A stretch of 64,000 bases of DNA from Planctomycetaceae bacterium (lineage in GTDB: Bacteria > Planctomycetota > Planctomycetia > Planctomycetales > Planctomycetaceae), in contig PBSL01000049.1 of NCBI GenBank assembly GCA_002726205.1, forward strand, positions 1 to 64,000, in the 5' to 3' direction. The notes beneath the pieces were generated by a model that did not search any database, was not told the DNA's origin, and was given only the letters and a program-made list of their open reading frames with translations. Made by a program: the position numbers and the translations under genes. Positions 44,939 through 54,460 of this stretch are shown here, piece after piece; positions within the stretch are counted from its first letter, which is position 1, and the number at the start of each line of letters is the position of its first letter.

Positions 44939-46491
44939 GACGGCGGCTCCTGGGCGACCGGGTCGTGGCGAAGCGAGCCGCTGTCGCGGCGACCGGAAGA
45001 AAAGGCCAGGGGGCGTCGCGAGTGGCCCCATGGCAGCACGCTTGGCAAGTGGTGACCGACCACGGACAGGACCGTGATCCAGCCCAGCGGAACCAGAATG
45101 ACCAGCAGCGTCATTGCCGACAGGGCTCCGTTGCGGCCGAAATGCATTTGCTGGTACATGCGGTGCGCTACCGACAACCATTCGGCAGGAGCCAGCAATT
45201 CGTTGATCGTCAGTTCCAGGAAGCCCCACCAGCACAGCAGGCCACACAGCAGGGCGACTCGCTTTCCGGTCAGTGTCCAGAGCAGCCGGCGACCGGCGGC
45301 GCGTTGTTCCCGGGACGGCGAGTCGTACAACAGCCGTGAAAGATGATGCTGTTTCCGTGGCGGAAAGACCGTCAGTAGCCCCACCAACAGCGCGGCCCGG
45401 GGCAGCAGCCAGAGAGATTCTCCGAGGCACAATGCGATGACGGTGTGCTGCAGACCAGGACCGGCGAAGCGCAGGAAGGCCCAGGTCAACAGGAGTCCCA
45501 GCGAGAGAGATCCCAGCAGGCCGGGCAGGGCCAGTACGATCAGTGAACGTGTTCTTCTTGCCTGCAACAGTCCGATCGCCACCAGGGACGCCAGCAGCGT
45601 GGCAACGACGGCCACCGCCAGGCTGCGTGCGGATTGCACGCTCAGCGAGTGCAGGCTTCGTTGCCCTTCCCAGAAGGATGGCCAGGTCGACCAACCGTCC
45701 ACGATCAGGCTCACCAGTGGAACGACCGTGACAGCGGCCAGCGAGAGACCCAGCCAGCCACGAATCGACCACTGCACGCCGCGCCGAGGTCTTGGCCGTT
45801 GCCGGCTGATATCGGCGTCGGGGGCCGGGCGGGCCGACCACAGCAACGACAACAGCGGTGAGATCAGCATCGGCGAGCACACCAGCGGAAGCCAACCACG
45901 TTCCCAGAGGTTGGAGGGGTTTCTTTCACCCAGGCCCTGCAGGGCGGTGGCCTCAAACAACGCGTTGGACCAACTGGCCGGCGTCACACGGCCACCGGCG
46001 ATCACTCGAAACAACGAGGCGATCTCGAATTCGTGAAACACCAGCAAGGCCATCAGGCCGATGGCCGGCAACCTGTTTCGGAGTTCGCCGTTTCTGAGGC
46101 ATGCCAGGTGACGGGTCGTCCGGAAGCGATCGAGCCGTTGCCGACCGGCCAACCTCCGGCAATGGTCCGCGGTTGGTCCCAGCGGAGGCGGCGGAGCAAA
46201 CAACAGCACCAGCGTTCCGACCGGGACGACCTGCAGAAGCAACAACAGGTCGTAGAGCAATTCGTTGAGTACCGGTTGGCGGGCCAGGGAGAGCGTGACG
46301 TTGGAATAGGCATAGCCGACGACAAACCCGGGTGTCAGGAACGGGACCACCAGGGCCAGTGTTGCAAGTTGTGATCGTCGGGGACTGGCTGTCGAAATCC
46401 CGGCGGCCAACAGTGCGGTGACGGGGCAGGCGACCAGCGCAACGGCCACCGCTCGCAGAAGTGTCAAACCGCACTCGATCGGAAGGCTCAT
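44935..46491 (-). CDS. ABC importer permease, FbpB-like two-halves type
   Basis: 518-residue polytopic protein with about twelve hydrophobic segments in two halves, as in FbpB/ThiP-type permeases that use one polypeptide for both membrane domains. ATG 46491 lies within the ATGA overlap with the binding-protein gene and is preferred over an upstream GTG. The loop after TM5 is Arg-rich. Lineage is inferred from domain organisation and the cognate binding protein; iron, thiamine or another oxyanion could be the substrate. Confidence 0.85.
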   Translation of the reverse strand: MSLPIECGLTLLRAVAVALVACPVTALLAAGISTASPRRSQLATLALVVPFLTPGFVVGYAYSNVTLSLARQPVLNELLYDLLLLLQVVPVGTLVLLFAPPPPLGPTADHCRRLAGRQRLDRFRTTRHLACLRNGELRNRLPAIGLMALLVFHEFEIASLFRVIAGGRVTPASWSNALFEATALQGLGERNPSNLWERGWLPLVCSPMLISPLLSLLWSARPAPDADISRQRPRPRRGVQWSIRGWLGLSLAAVTVVPLVSLIVDGWSTWPSFWEGQRSLHSLSVQSARSLAVAVVATLLASLVAIGLLQARRTRSLIVLALPGLLGSLSLGLLLTWAFLRFAGPGLQHTVIALCLGESLWLLPRAALLVGLLTVFPPRKQHHLSRLLYDSPSREQRAAGRRLLWTLTGKRVALLCGLLCWWGFLELTINELLAPAEWLSVAHRMYQQMHFGRNGALSAMTLLVILVPLGWITVLSVVGHHLPSVLPWGHSRRPLAFSSGRRDSGSLRHDPVAQEPPS

Positions 46492-47576
46492 CGATCGTAC
46501 TCCGCCCGGAGCCAGGCCAGGCAAGCCGCCCGAGATTCCGTGAGACCCGAGAGTTCGATTCCCTCGGATGCCCAGCCGACCAGGTGGCGAACGTCCTCGG
46601 GAAGTTGCCCTTGATCGGTCGGTCCCAGGGGGATCTGGCGGGACGGTGACCGCGCCAGGGCCAACTCGATTTCACTCGAGAGCAGAAAATCGACCAGCCG
46701 TTGCGCAGCCGTCATCTGTCGGGTGCCCTTGATGATTGCCACGCTGTTGGGCAGGCAGATTGTCGAACCACCCGGCAAACGGATCGGCTGCATCGCCACG
46801 GATCGACCGTCGTCGATCCCGACGAAGAAGTCATCCGAATCGGTCCAGCCCAGGTCGCAGGTCCCGCGGGCGACCAGGTTCTTGACTGTTGCGTTGCCGG
46901 CGACCTCGATCAAGCCGCGACGACGCGTGTCGGCGTGCATCGCCTTGAGCGTTCGTCCGTCATCGACGTGCCACAGCAGGCAATAATGGGTCAGTGTCGT
47001 GCCGAACAACGGCCTGGCGATGGCCATCCGCGAAAGATCGGCAGCCGCAAACCCCTGCTCGATTGCAGTGGCCGTCGCAGCCAACCGATCCGTGTTCACG
47101 ATCCAGACCCGCAGTCGCGCGGCGAAACCACACCAGCGACCACGGGGGTCCTTGAACCGGTCGGGAATTCGCTTCCAGCCGCTTCCTCGATAGGGAACCA
47201 GCAGGTCGTGGGCCAGCAGATCAGTGGTTCCCAGCACCTGGTTGTTCCAGAACACGTCACAGGTGCGGGCTGCCTTTTCCCGAATCAACCGGTTGACCAG
47301 GCCCAGCGACTTGGTGGCCTCGGTGTCGTGCCGGGTCTGTACGGCGATGCCCGTCTCTTGCGTGAACCGTTCCAGGATCGGGTCCGCGTACAGCGCATCG
47401 TGAGCACAGTACACCACCAGGGTTTTTCCGTTCACAACTGGTGACGGTGGCGTGGAGGGCGTGGGAGAAGGGGAGCAGCCCGGGCCAATCAGCAGGATGG
47501 CCCACGCCAATTCCAGTGCCAGGTTCGACCGAACCGGGTTGGGACACCGGAGAGGCGGGCTACTTCTTCGGGGCAT
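46488..47576 (-). CDS. Extracellular solute-binding lipoprotein, FbpA-like
   Basis: 362 residues from ATG 47576, with a lipoprotein signal (LELAWAILLIGPGC, Cys near residue 34). The mature domain has the FbpA-like (PBP2) opening KTLVVYCAHDALYADPILERF and a later segment FWNNQVLGTTDLLAH. Such proteins deliver ferric iron, thiamine or similar ligands to their permease. The start lies 17 bases inside the preceding gene, so translation is probably coupled. The ligand tyrosines of classical FbpA could not be confirmed by eye. Confidence 0.9.
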   Translation of the reverse strand: MPRRSSPPLRCPNPVRSNLALELAWAILLIGPGCSPSPTPSTPPSPVVNGKTLVVYCAHDALYADPILERFTQETGIAVQTRHDTEATKSLGLVNRLIREKAARTCDVFWNNQVLGTTDLLAHDLLVPYRGSGWKRIPDRFKDPRGRWCGFAARLRVWIVNTDRLAATATAIEQGFAAADLSRMAIARPLFGTTLTHYCLLWHVDDGRTLKAMHADTRRRGLIEVAGNATVKNLVARGTCDLGWTDSDDFFVGIDDGRSVAMQPIRLPGGSTICLPNSVAIIKGTRQMTAAQRLVDFLLSSEIELALARSPSRQIPLGPTDQGQLPEDVRHLVGWASEGIELSGLTESRAACLAWLRAEYDR

Positions 47577-49299
47577 TGGCCGGGGTGTCAGGGGAGGTGG
47601 GCTTTGGTGCGTCGTCAAGAGAGTTGAAATACCGCTTGATTCCCTCGATATACCCCTTGGGAATCTCCTCCTTGTCAATCGCCTCGCTGACACCCTGCTG
47701 GATCGTCGTGATGCTCTTGCGATAGGCCTGTTTCACATCACCGGAGTCGCTTTGGCCCTTGGTCTTCAACGTCAGCAGGACCTTGCCGGCCGAAACAACC
47801 GACTTGGACAATTCCTTCTTGAAGTTCGTCCGGGTTGAGTCATCCTCGGGAACCTCGCCTCCTTTGCCGATGCCACGGTTGCCGGTTCCCTCGCCCTCAC
47901 TGACCGTCTCGCCGAGCTGCTGCATTAACTGGGAGTAGAGTTCACGGTAGTCATCCAGCGACTTGGCGTTTTCAACCAATTTTCCATCGAGTTGTCCCTT
48001 GTCGTTGGCCTTGCGCGCCATCTTCATCGCCTGCAGGGACTTCTCGATATCCTGCAGGTCACGGGCAGTCTGGGCCAGCTGCTGGAGTTCCTGTTTTGCG
48101 AGATCCATTGTCTCGGTCAGGTGTTGCAGAGCCTTCCTGGCGAGTTCCTTGTCGCCGGCTGTCGCGGCTTTCAACTGTTGCCTGGCGCGTTTCAGGGCGG
48201 ACGAAAGAGGCTGCTTTGAGTCGAGGTTCTTTGTGGCAAAAGACTGGATGTCGCGGATCTTCTTCTGGAGTTTGCGGGTCAACTCTTCCCGCCGCTGCTT
48301 GGATTCGGAGTCGTTGTCGTCGAGCCTGGTGAGTTCCTTGAGATCCTGTTTGAGTTTGTCGAGTTCTCGCTTGAGACTCTCGGTCGAACCCCGCTGCAGC
48401 TCACGTGTCCATTTCTGGAGCTTGGGGGTCTCGAGTTGGCCGAACTGTCTTCCCTTGTTGTTGCGGTTGAGCACCCGTTGCAGTTGTGGGCTGTTGACGC
48501 GGTTGTGGATGTCCTCGAGCTGTTTTTTCTGCTGAAGCAACATCGCCTGGTTCAACTTTTGATCGCCCGGTTTCACCTTCTTCAATGCGGCCTTCAGTTT
48601 CTCGATGGCTTGCTTGACCTCGAGAGAATTTTTCGCGTCGGCATCGTCCTTGGCCAATTGCTCGGCCCGGCGACGGGTCCTGTCGGCCTGCTGTTGCAGC
48701 GTGCGGTGCCTGGTTCTGGTCTGGTCGGCCCTGGCGACTTCGCCGAAGGGATCAAGTTGAGGAACACAGACCACCAGGGCGGCCAGGCCGACCAGGCACA
48801 GTGCCGGTCGGGTCAGGCCTCGTCGCAGCGGCAGCGGAACAACCCTGGCGGGTTGAATGTCGTCGGCGCGGGCAACCGCGTCGCGAGCGACCAGCGGCTG
48901 GTAAATGCCGGCGGATCCCTCGAGCATTGTGAGCGTGAGAAACAGGTCTTTTGTTCCCTGGTGCCGGTCGATGGCGCGGGCGGCTTCCGAGACCGACGGA
49001 CGATCGTGCCAGGCCAGTGTGATGGCCGCAGCGAGAATCAGAATGCCCGCCGCCGAGACGATCACCAGCGAACCGACACCGATCCAGCTGGCGGCTTCGA
49101 TGGCCGGCAATCCCAGGAGGGTGACCAGGGTTTCGGCCGTGAACGGGGCCAGGCCCGTCAACCGGGTCGCGAGCACGGCGATGGCAGCGATCACCGAGAG
49201 ACTCAGGACTGATGCCGAGAAACGCCGACCCCAATCGGCCCACCGCATCCGGCTGGCGACCCGGGCAAGGACAGCTTCGGGTCCATGGGGAATCGGCAT
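47560..49299 (-). CDS. Membrane protein with long coiled coil
   Basis: 579 residues from ATG 49299. Three hydrophobic segments lie in the first 200 residues (aa ~30-50, 70-100, 160-180). About 340 residues of Lys/Gln/Leu-rich coiled coil follow, then a short helical domain (aa ~505-560) and a Pro-rich end. The N-terminal organisation recalls large coiled-coil proteins found beside MoxR/VWA genes in planctomycetes, but no characterised family was recognised. It opens the minus-strand block and overlaps the solute-binding gene by 17 bases. Confidence 0.75.
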   Translation of the reverse strand: MPIPHGPEAVLARVASRMRWADWGRRFSASVLSLSVIAAIAVLATRLTGLAPFTAETLVTLLGLPAIEAASWIGVGSLVIVSAAGILILAAAITLAWHDRPSVSEAARAIDRHQGTKDLFLTLTMLEGSAGIYQPLVARDAVARADDIQPARVVPLPLRRGLTRPALCLVGLAALVVCVPQLDPFGEVARADQTRTRHRTLQQQADRTRRRAEQLAKDDADAKNSLEVKQAIEKLKAALKKVKPGDQKLNQAMLLQQKKQLEDIHNRVNSPQLQRVLNRNNKGRQFGQLETPKLQKWTRELQRGSTESLKRELDKLKQDLKELTRLDDNDSESKQRREELTRKLQKKIRDIQSFATKNLDSKQPLSSALKRARQQLKAATAGDKELARKALQHLTETMDLAKQELQQLAQTARDLQDIEKSLQAMKMARKANDKGQLDGKLVENAKSLDDYRELYSQLMQQLGETVSEGEGTGNRGIGKGGEVPEDDSTRTNFKKELSKSVVSAGKVLLTLKTKGQSDSGDVKQAYRKSITTIQQGVSEAIDKEEIPKGYIEGIKRYFNSLDDAPKPTSPDTPANAPKK

Positions 49300-49365
49300 T
49301 TCACGCAGCCTGGTGTTTCTGGGAACATCTCCCCGGATTCCGCAACGCCTGAACAATCTCCAAAC

Positions 49366-49406
49366 GCCGCGGGCCAGAAGTTACCAGAAGTCTAACGACC
49401 CGCGGC
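49366..49406. promoter_or_regulatory. 8-bp inverted repeat enclosing a direct repeat
   Basis: Arms GCCGCGGG (49366-49373) and CCCGCGGC (49399-49406) are perfect complements separated by 25 bases. Inside are two copies of CCAGAAGT, at 49374 and 49384, ten bases apart (one helical turn). It lies between ridA and the coiled-coil gene, both minus-strand. It has no T-run in either direction, so it is more likely an operator or mRNA structure than a simple terminator. Confidence 0.35.
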
Positions 49407-49428
49407 CGCACTTCTCAAGAACCTCGAC

Positions 49429-49884
49429 TCAAAGTGATCCCGGTCCGCTGATCTCGAAAATCGCTTCGACCTCGACGGCCGGACCTGTTGGCAGGGACGC
49501 GAACCCCAGGGCACTGCGGGCGTGGTAGCCATCCCCGTCCTTGCCGAAGATCTCGTGAAGCAGATCCGAAGCGCCGTTGATGACCAGGTGATGTTCGATA
49601 AAGTCCTGGGTCGAATTCACACAGCCGAGCAGCTTGACGACCCGCAAACCGTCCAACGAACCGGTCTCGCGATGCACGCTCTGCAGGATCTTGATCGCAC
49701 AGTCCTTGGCCGCCTCGTATCCCTGCTCAACGGTCAGGTCGGCGCCGAGTTTGCCCTTCATGTCGCTGGTGTGGCCCGATGTGAACAACAGGTTTCCCGA
49801 GCGGGCGCAGAGGTTCAGGTAACCGGCTTCCTGGTCCGGAAAGGTCAGACCCAGGTCCACGGCGTTTTGTTCGGATCCCATCAA
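49429..49884 (-). CDS. RidA/YjgF family protein
   Basis: 151 residues. The YjgF fold is evident from GNLLFTSGHTS, DCAIKILQSV and the C-terminal HARSALGFASLPTGPAVEVE. Arg123 in HARS aligns with Arg105 of E. coli RidA, which binds the enamine/imine carboxylate, so deaminase activity is plausible. It is a little longer than RidA (128 aa), with an N-terminal extension and an inserted segment. Members remove reactive 2-aminoacrylate or have detoxifying or regulatory roles. The start is the first of two Met residues at 49884. Confidence 0.92.
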   Translation of the reverse strand: MMGSEQNAVDLGLTFPDQEAGYLNLCARSGNLLFTSGHTSDMKGKLGADLTVEQGYEAAKDCAIKILQSVHRETGSLDGLRVVKLLGCVNSTQDFIEHHLVINGASDLLHEIFGKDGDGYHARSALGFASLPTGPAVEVEAIFEISGPGSL

Positions 49885-50020
49885 TGTGTCTCCCGTGCTT
49901 GTGTGTGACAGAGACCGGCGAGGACGACAGACAGTGCCGGTATGACGTAACAGGATGGCGGATGGATTCGGTGGTTACAAACCCGGGACGTGGTTCCCGG
50001 GGCGTTTGGCCTTGCTCCGG

Positions 50021-50695
50021 CTATCGGCCGGCCGGGGTCACCAATCGCAGCGTGGACCACAGGCTCGGGTCATGGGCGTACGGGAAGGCCTCGGCGAGCA
50101 GTGACTGGTCACCGAGTTCGCTGTCGTGAACCATCCAGTAAAATCCGATCGCGTTCATCGTCTCGGTATCCCAGCCGTGCAGCGCGGAAGCGGTGATCCA
50201 CGCATCGAGCTGATAGCCGTCGTCGGTGTGTCGGCAGGCGGCCTGCAGTGATCCCTTCGGTGGCGGCGGGGCGTCCTCGCGAGCCCGGGCAATCGGACGT
50301 GCCAATGCCAACGGCTGGTCTTCAGACTTGCCGCCCCCGGAAGGCAGAAAGCACAACGCGTGGCAAAATCGTGAGGCGCGATGAATTGTCTGCGTATTGC
50401 GTGTGTCGATCCAGACAAACAGGCCGTCGGAAGCCTCCGGAGTTTTGCGGCGGCATCGGGGTGGCCGGGTCTTGCCAGCCACGATCAGACTCAATGCGAT
50501 CCCTGATTCGTGCCAGGCAACTTTCAGCCGGGCAAAAGACGGGACCCGGTCCGGATCGCAGAGATCGGTCAGGTCCGGAAACAGACAGTCCTCTCCCAGG
50601 GCCAGCTCCAGCGCGTCCGCCGGAGGTGGTTCGTCCAGGCGAGGTATGTCCACCGCGTAACGAAAGACAAAGGCTGCAGGAACAACTCGAGACAT
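50021..50695 (-). CDS. CBM9-like / DOMON-type domain protein
   Basis: 224 residues from ATG 50695; the open frame upstream overlaps the uvrA leader and is not coding-like. Phrases such as [29 protein letters not shown] and [17 protein letters not shown] are typical of planctomycete proteins with carbohydrate-binding-family-9-like domains. No signal peptide is seen, which is unusual for a CBM. The function is unknown; it may bind saccharide or be structural. It is divergent from the uvrA-like gene, 92-131 bases away. Confidence 0.72.
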   Translation of the reverse strand: MSRVVPAAFVFRYAVDIPRLDEPPPADALELALGEDCLFPDLTDLCDPDRVPSFARLKVAWHESGIALSLIVAGKTRPPRCRRKTPEASDGLFVWIDTRNTQTIHRASRFCHALCFLPSGGGKSEDQPLALARPIARAREDAPPPPKGSLQAACRHTDDGYQLDAWITASALHGWDTETMNAIGFYWMVHDSELGDQSLLAEAFPYAHDPSLWSTLRLVTPAGR

Positions 50696-50826
50696 CGTGC
50701 AGGAAACGCATCGTTGTGTGGGGTGAGCAAGACGGGTCGGCCGTGTATGGTACGCAGCAGTGCCGACTCCCGACAGGCTGACGACCGATGCCTTCTGCCA
50801 ACCGAGACCACCAGCCTGCGGAGACA

Positions 50827-53364
50827 ATGATCCGTGTTCGCGGGGCCCGCGTGCACAATCTCAAGGAAATCGATGTCGATATTCCCCGTGACCGCCTGGT
50901 TGCTGTCACCGGAGTCAGTGGCAGCGGGAAGAGTACCCTGGCTTTCGACGTGATATTCGCCGAGGGGCAGCGGCGATTTCTGCAGGGCCTCTCGCCCGGT
51001 CAGCGTGGCCGACTGGATCGCTGGGAACGGGCCGATGTTGATCGAGTCGAGGGGCTCCCGGCGGCAGTGTGTATCGACCAGCGATCCGGCTCGACGGCCG
51101 CCCGCAGCACATTGGCCACGACGACCGAGATCCACAACTATCTCCGCCTGCTCTTTGCCCGGGTGGGGACTGTCCATTGTCCGCACTGTGGACAGCCGTT
51201 GGAAAGCCGTAGCCCGCAGGCGATCGTCGATGTGGTACTCGGTCTCGGAGAACGGCGACGAGTGATGTTGCTGGCTCCGATCGTGGCCCGGCGCCGCGGA
51301 GCACACCGGAAGGTTTTCGAACAACTCGGCCGCGAAGGATTCGTGCGTGCACGGGTTGATGGCGAATTGCGAGAAGTGGCCGATCCTCCCGAACTCGATC
51401 CGCACCGCATGCACTCGATCGACGTTGTCGTCGATCGAGTCGTCATTCGCGATGGCCTGGGCGGCCGGTTGCAGGACTCGGTGGAACTGGCCCTGCGTGC
51501 CGGTGACGGGCGATTGGTGATCAGCGCCGAGACCGCTGACGGTGGTTGGGATGACACGCTGCTCAGCAGCAAACTGGCCTGTGCCGGGTGCGAATGGAGT
51601 GCCCCGACGGTTGAACCCCGAACGCTGAGTTTCAACAGTCCCGAAGGAGCCTGCCAGACCTGCCGGGGCCTGGGACGCGTGGAAGCTGATGACGACGATC
51701 AGCCCGCACCCCGCTGCCCTGCTTGCCAGGGAACCCGGCTTGGCGAATTGGCCCGTGCGATCACGATCAGCGGCACCTCGATCACCGGGCTCTGTTGCCA
51801 GACTGTTGCCGAGGCCCACGAGACACTCTCCGGGTGGTTGAACGAGGCGACCGAAACTGGCGACGGGCCACGAGCGGTTGTTACCCGGCACGTGTTGCCC
51901 CACGTTGTCGAAAGGCTGAAGTATCTGCAGCGGGTCGGTCTCGACTACCTCTCACTGGATCGCCCGACGCGGACGCTTTCCGGAGGCGAATTCCAGCGAG
52001 CACGTCTGGCCGGTGCCCTGGGGTCTGGGCTGGTCGGTGTTGGTTACGTGCTCGACGAGCCGACAATCGGGCTGCATGCGGCAGACACATCAAAGCTGAT
52101 TTCGTGCCTGGAGGATTTGCGGGACCAGGGGAACAGCGTGCTGGTCGTCGAACACGACCTGGGCGTATTGCGGCAGGCCGACTGGGTCGTGGATCTGGGC
52201 CCGGGTGGAGGACGTGACGGTGGACAACTGCTGGTTTCCGGTCCGGTCGAGGAGTTGACGGCTTGCCGGGAATCGTTGACGGGAGCCTACCTGGCTGACC
52301 GTGGCTCGTTCCTGCAACGGGCGCTGAGAGCCGCAGACAAACGGGACGCGGTCGAACTTCTCGGCGCCAATTGCCACAACCTGCAGGATGTTTGCGTTCA
52401 CGTGCCGCTGGGCGTGTTGTGTGCGGTGACCGGTGTCAGTGGGTCGGGAAAGACCTCGCTGGTCAGTGGAACCCTGGTGCCAGTGCTGCAGCGGGAACTC
52501 ACCGGGGTGAAGGGGGCAACAGCTCGTCGCGTCCCGGTCGGGACCACCCCCCGGATCAAGTGGCACGGCGAGCGGAGGATTGAACGTGTTGTTTGTGTCG
52601 ACCAGTCGCAGTTGGGCCGATCACCGCGGTCGACTCCGGCCACTTTCACCAAGATCTGGGACGAGGTCCGCAAGGTGTTTGCACGGACACGGGCCGCACG
52701 GTCACGCGGTTTTGGTCCACGGCGATTCAGTTTCAACGTCGAGGCAGGACGCTGTCAGGCGTGCCGTGGCCGAGGGCACGTGGCGATCGAGATGCAGTTT
52801 CTTCCCGACATGGTGGTGCCGTGTCCCGAATGCGGTGGAAAGCGATTCAATCCCGCGACGCTTCGCGTCCGCTACCGTGGCCGCAGCGTTGCCGATGTCC
52901 TGGCGATGACTTCCGCCGAAGCCGTGGTGTTTTTCGAGAACTTCCCGAAAGTCGTCTCGTTGCTGCAGACCCTCGTTGATGTCGGCCTGGGATACCTGGT
53001 TCTCGGACAATCAACGGCGACACTCTCGGGGGGAGAGGCTCAGCGGGTCCGGCTCGCTGCCGAGTTGGGACGGCCTCGCCGCGGACAGACGCTCTACGTG
53101 CTTGATGAACCGACGACCGGATTGCATGCCCACGACGTATCGAGCCTGCTGCAGGTGCTCGATCGACTTGTCGAAAACGGTCACTCGGTCGTCATCATCG
53201 AGCACCATCCCGAGTTGATCGCCGCGACCGACTGGGTGATCGACCTGGGACCGGGCGGAGGATCGCAGGGGGGGCGTGTCGTGGCCGAAGGACCACCGCA
53301 AGCCGTCGCAGCGGTCGCCGGTTCAGCGACCGGGCGGGTGCTTGCCGAAGTCCTGGCCGGGTGA
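50827..53364 (+). CDS. uvrA: UvrA excinuclease subunit / UvrA paralogue, shortened
   Basis: Damage-recognition ATPase with two ABC modules. Walker A sites are GVSGSGKST and GVSGSGKTS, signatures [12 protein letters not shown] and [12 protein letters not shown], Walker B phrases [11 protein letters not shown] and [11 protein letters not shown]. The UvrB-binding domain is present ([21 protein letters not shown]). Zinc modules CAGC...CQTC and CQAC...CPEC are intact. About 90 residues normally between the first CxxC pair and the CPACQGTRL motif are missing, leaving 845 residues (E. coli UvrA 940). The N-terminal [16 protein letters not shown] differs from canonical [28 protein letters not shown] at 50827 fits the family start; ATG 50788 is an alternative. 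It is convergent with the ATL gene. Confidence 0.92.
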   Translation: MIRVRGARVHNLKEIDVDIPRDRLVAVTGVSGSGKSTLAFDVIFAEGQRRFLQGLSPGQRGRLDRWERADVDRVEGLPAAVCIDQRSGSTAARSTLATTTEIHNYLRLLFARVGTVHCPHCGQPLESRSPQAIVDVVLGLGERRRVMLLAPIVARRRGAHRKVFEQLGREGFVRARVDGELREVADPPELDPHRMHSIDVVVDRVVIRDGLGGRLQDSVELALRAGDGRLVISAETADGGWDDTLLSSKLACAGCEWSAPTVEPRTLSFNSPEGACQTCRGLGRVEADDDDQPAPRCPACQGTRLGELARAITISGTSITGLCCQTVAEAHETLSGWLNEATETGDGPRAVVTRHVLPHVVERLKYLQRVGLDYLSLDRPTRTLSGGEFQRARLAGALGSGLVGVGYVLDEPTIGLHAADTSKLISCLEDLRDQGNSVLVVEHDLGVLRQADWVVDLGPGGGRDGGQLLVSGPVEELTACRESLTGAYLADRGSFLQRALRAADKRDAVELLGANCHNLQDVCVHVPLGVLCAVTGVSGSGKTSLVSGTLVPVLQRELTGVKGATARRVPVGTTPRIKWHGERRIERVVCVDQSQLGRSPRSTPATFTKIWDEVRKVFARTRAARSRGFGPRRFSFNVEAGRCQACRGRGHVAIEMQFLPDMVVPCPECGGKRFNPATLRVRYRGRSVADVLAMTSAEAVVFFENFPKVVSLLQTLVDVGLGYLVLGQSTATLSGGEAQRVRLAAELGRPRRGQTLYVLDEPTTGLHAHDVSSLLQVLDRLVENGHSVVIIEHHPELIAATDWVIDLGPGGGSQGGRVVAEGPPQAVAAVAGSATGRVLAEVLAG

Positions 53365-53384
53365 ATCCCTCGGCCCGGAGTAAC

Positions 53385-53750
53385 CTACTTCGCCTTGTCG
53401 GCCGTTTCGCCGTCCTCGTCCTCTTCCCAGCTCATGACCTGGGACTCGAAATCGACCACGACGACCATCTCTTCGGCTCCCTCGGCAGCGACGACTTCGA
53501 AGCCGCCTTCCAACAGCGCCGAGGCGTGTTCGGAGTCCTTTTCGATCTGACCGTCGTCGCGGACGGCTCTCCACCACTGGAGGTGGGGCCAATCGCGACG
53601 GACCGTTTTCAGGCAGGTCAGCATGGCACGCCCGCTGGACCCGGCACTGAATCCCGCGCGGCGAGCGATGGTCGTGTAGGTCCCGATCTTGGAGGCCCGC
53701 TTGAGTTCCCAGAGAACTTCGGCGACTTCCTGTGCACGCGTCGATGCCAT
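53385..53750 (-). CDS. Alkyltransferase-like protein (ATL), MGMT fold without catalytic cysteine
   Basis: 121 residues from ATG 53750. The helix-turn-helix of the O6-alkylguanine-DNA alkyltransferase family is clear: IGTYTTIARRAG (Tyr25) and the arginine-finger region SSGRAMLTCLKTV (Arg41). The active-site PCHRV is replaced by QWWRAV, so Trp59 stands at the cysteine position. ATL proteins show the same Cys-to-Trp change: they bind alkylated bases, flip them and hand the lesion to nucleotide excision repair. A C-terminal acidic extension (aa ~70-121) is not part of the core. The stop lies 20 bases from the uvrA-like gene, tail to tail. Confidence 0.85.
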   Translation of the reverse strand: MASTRAQEVAEVLWELKRASKIGTYTTIARRAGFSAGSSGRAMLTCLKTVRRDWPHLQWWRAVRDDGQIEKDSEHASALLEGGFEVVAAEGAEEMVVVVDFESQVMSWEEDEDGETADKAK

Positions 53751-53879
53751 CGATGGTTTCTCCCAGGGTGTGCCACGGTTTCCGACAGGGAACCGGCTTG
53801 CTAACGTCCAGTTTATCGCTCGGCAGAATTGTCCACAACACCACGCGGCCGAGACCAATCCGAATCTCGATGATCGATC

Positions 53880-54347
53880 ATGCCCTGCAGCTACGATGAC
53901 GATGGCGTGCGATTTGCCTATCCCGATTCATGGGAGTTGGCGCGGGAAGAAGACACCGGCGAGGTCAGGTTGACCGTCAGTGGCGACGGCACGTCGTTTT
54001 GGTCGTTGACTCTGTTTCCGAGTGGACCAGCGGCGATCGAGGTGGTGGAAACGGCCGTAGACGCTTTTCGTGATGAATACGATGAACTGGACGTGTATTG
54101 CGTCGAAGAATCCCTGTGCGGATTTCCGGTCGAGGGACGCGCGTTGGAGTTCGTCTGTCTTGAACTGATCAACTCGGCGTGGTTGAAGGGATTCGAGACC
54201 CCCGGCTTCACAGCCCTGGTATTTTACCAGGGGACCGATCACGAACTGCGACAGACCCGATCGGTTCTCGAGGCAATCACGACCAGCCTGCAGTTGCTGA
54301 TTCCCGGCGGCTCGCCGGATCCAAGAGATCTCGCCGATCTGGATTGA
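53880..54347 (+). CDS. Small hypothetical protein, DcrB/PsbP-like
   Basis: 155 residues, no signal peptide. The stretch VRFAYPDSWELAREEDTGE, then WSLTLFPSGP, has the look of DcrB/PsbP/Mog1-type alpha/beta sandwiches, but the match is only by eye. It is divergent from the ATL gene and directly precedes the promoter of the TPR gene. I do not assign a function. Confidence 0.65.
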   Translation: MPCSYDDDGVRFAYPDSWELAREEDTGEVRLTVSGDGTSFWSLTLFPSGPAAIEVVETAVDAFRDEYDELDVYCVEESLCGFPVEGRALEFVCLELINSAWLKGFETPGFTALVFYQGTDHELRQTRSVLEAITTSLQLLIPGGSPDPRDLADLD

Positions 54348-54360
54348 ATCGAGAGCTTTT

Positions 54361-54391
54361 TTGTCTCGTTGGTTCCACCGACGGGTATAAT
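54361..54391 (+). promoter_or_regulatory. Sigma70-type promoter of the TPR gene
   Basis: A perfect TATAAT (54386-54391) follows TTGTCT (54361-54366) with a 19-base spacer, longer than optimal. The ATG at 54461 is 69 bases downstream, and GGGGGAG at 54446-54452 supplies the ribosome-binding site. Confidence 0.6.
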
Positions 54392-54460
54392 CGGGCAACG
54401 CGGTCCGGCGGGTGGTTCTTCGGCCGGGTCGGAATCTCCGTCCCAGGGGGAGCGAAGGAG

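Noticed and set aside
44939-45895. N-terminal extension of the importer ATPase
   Set aside because: Overlaps the permease in another frame; the ATPase starts at the ATG in the ATGA overlap.
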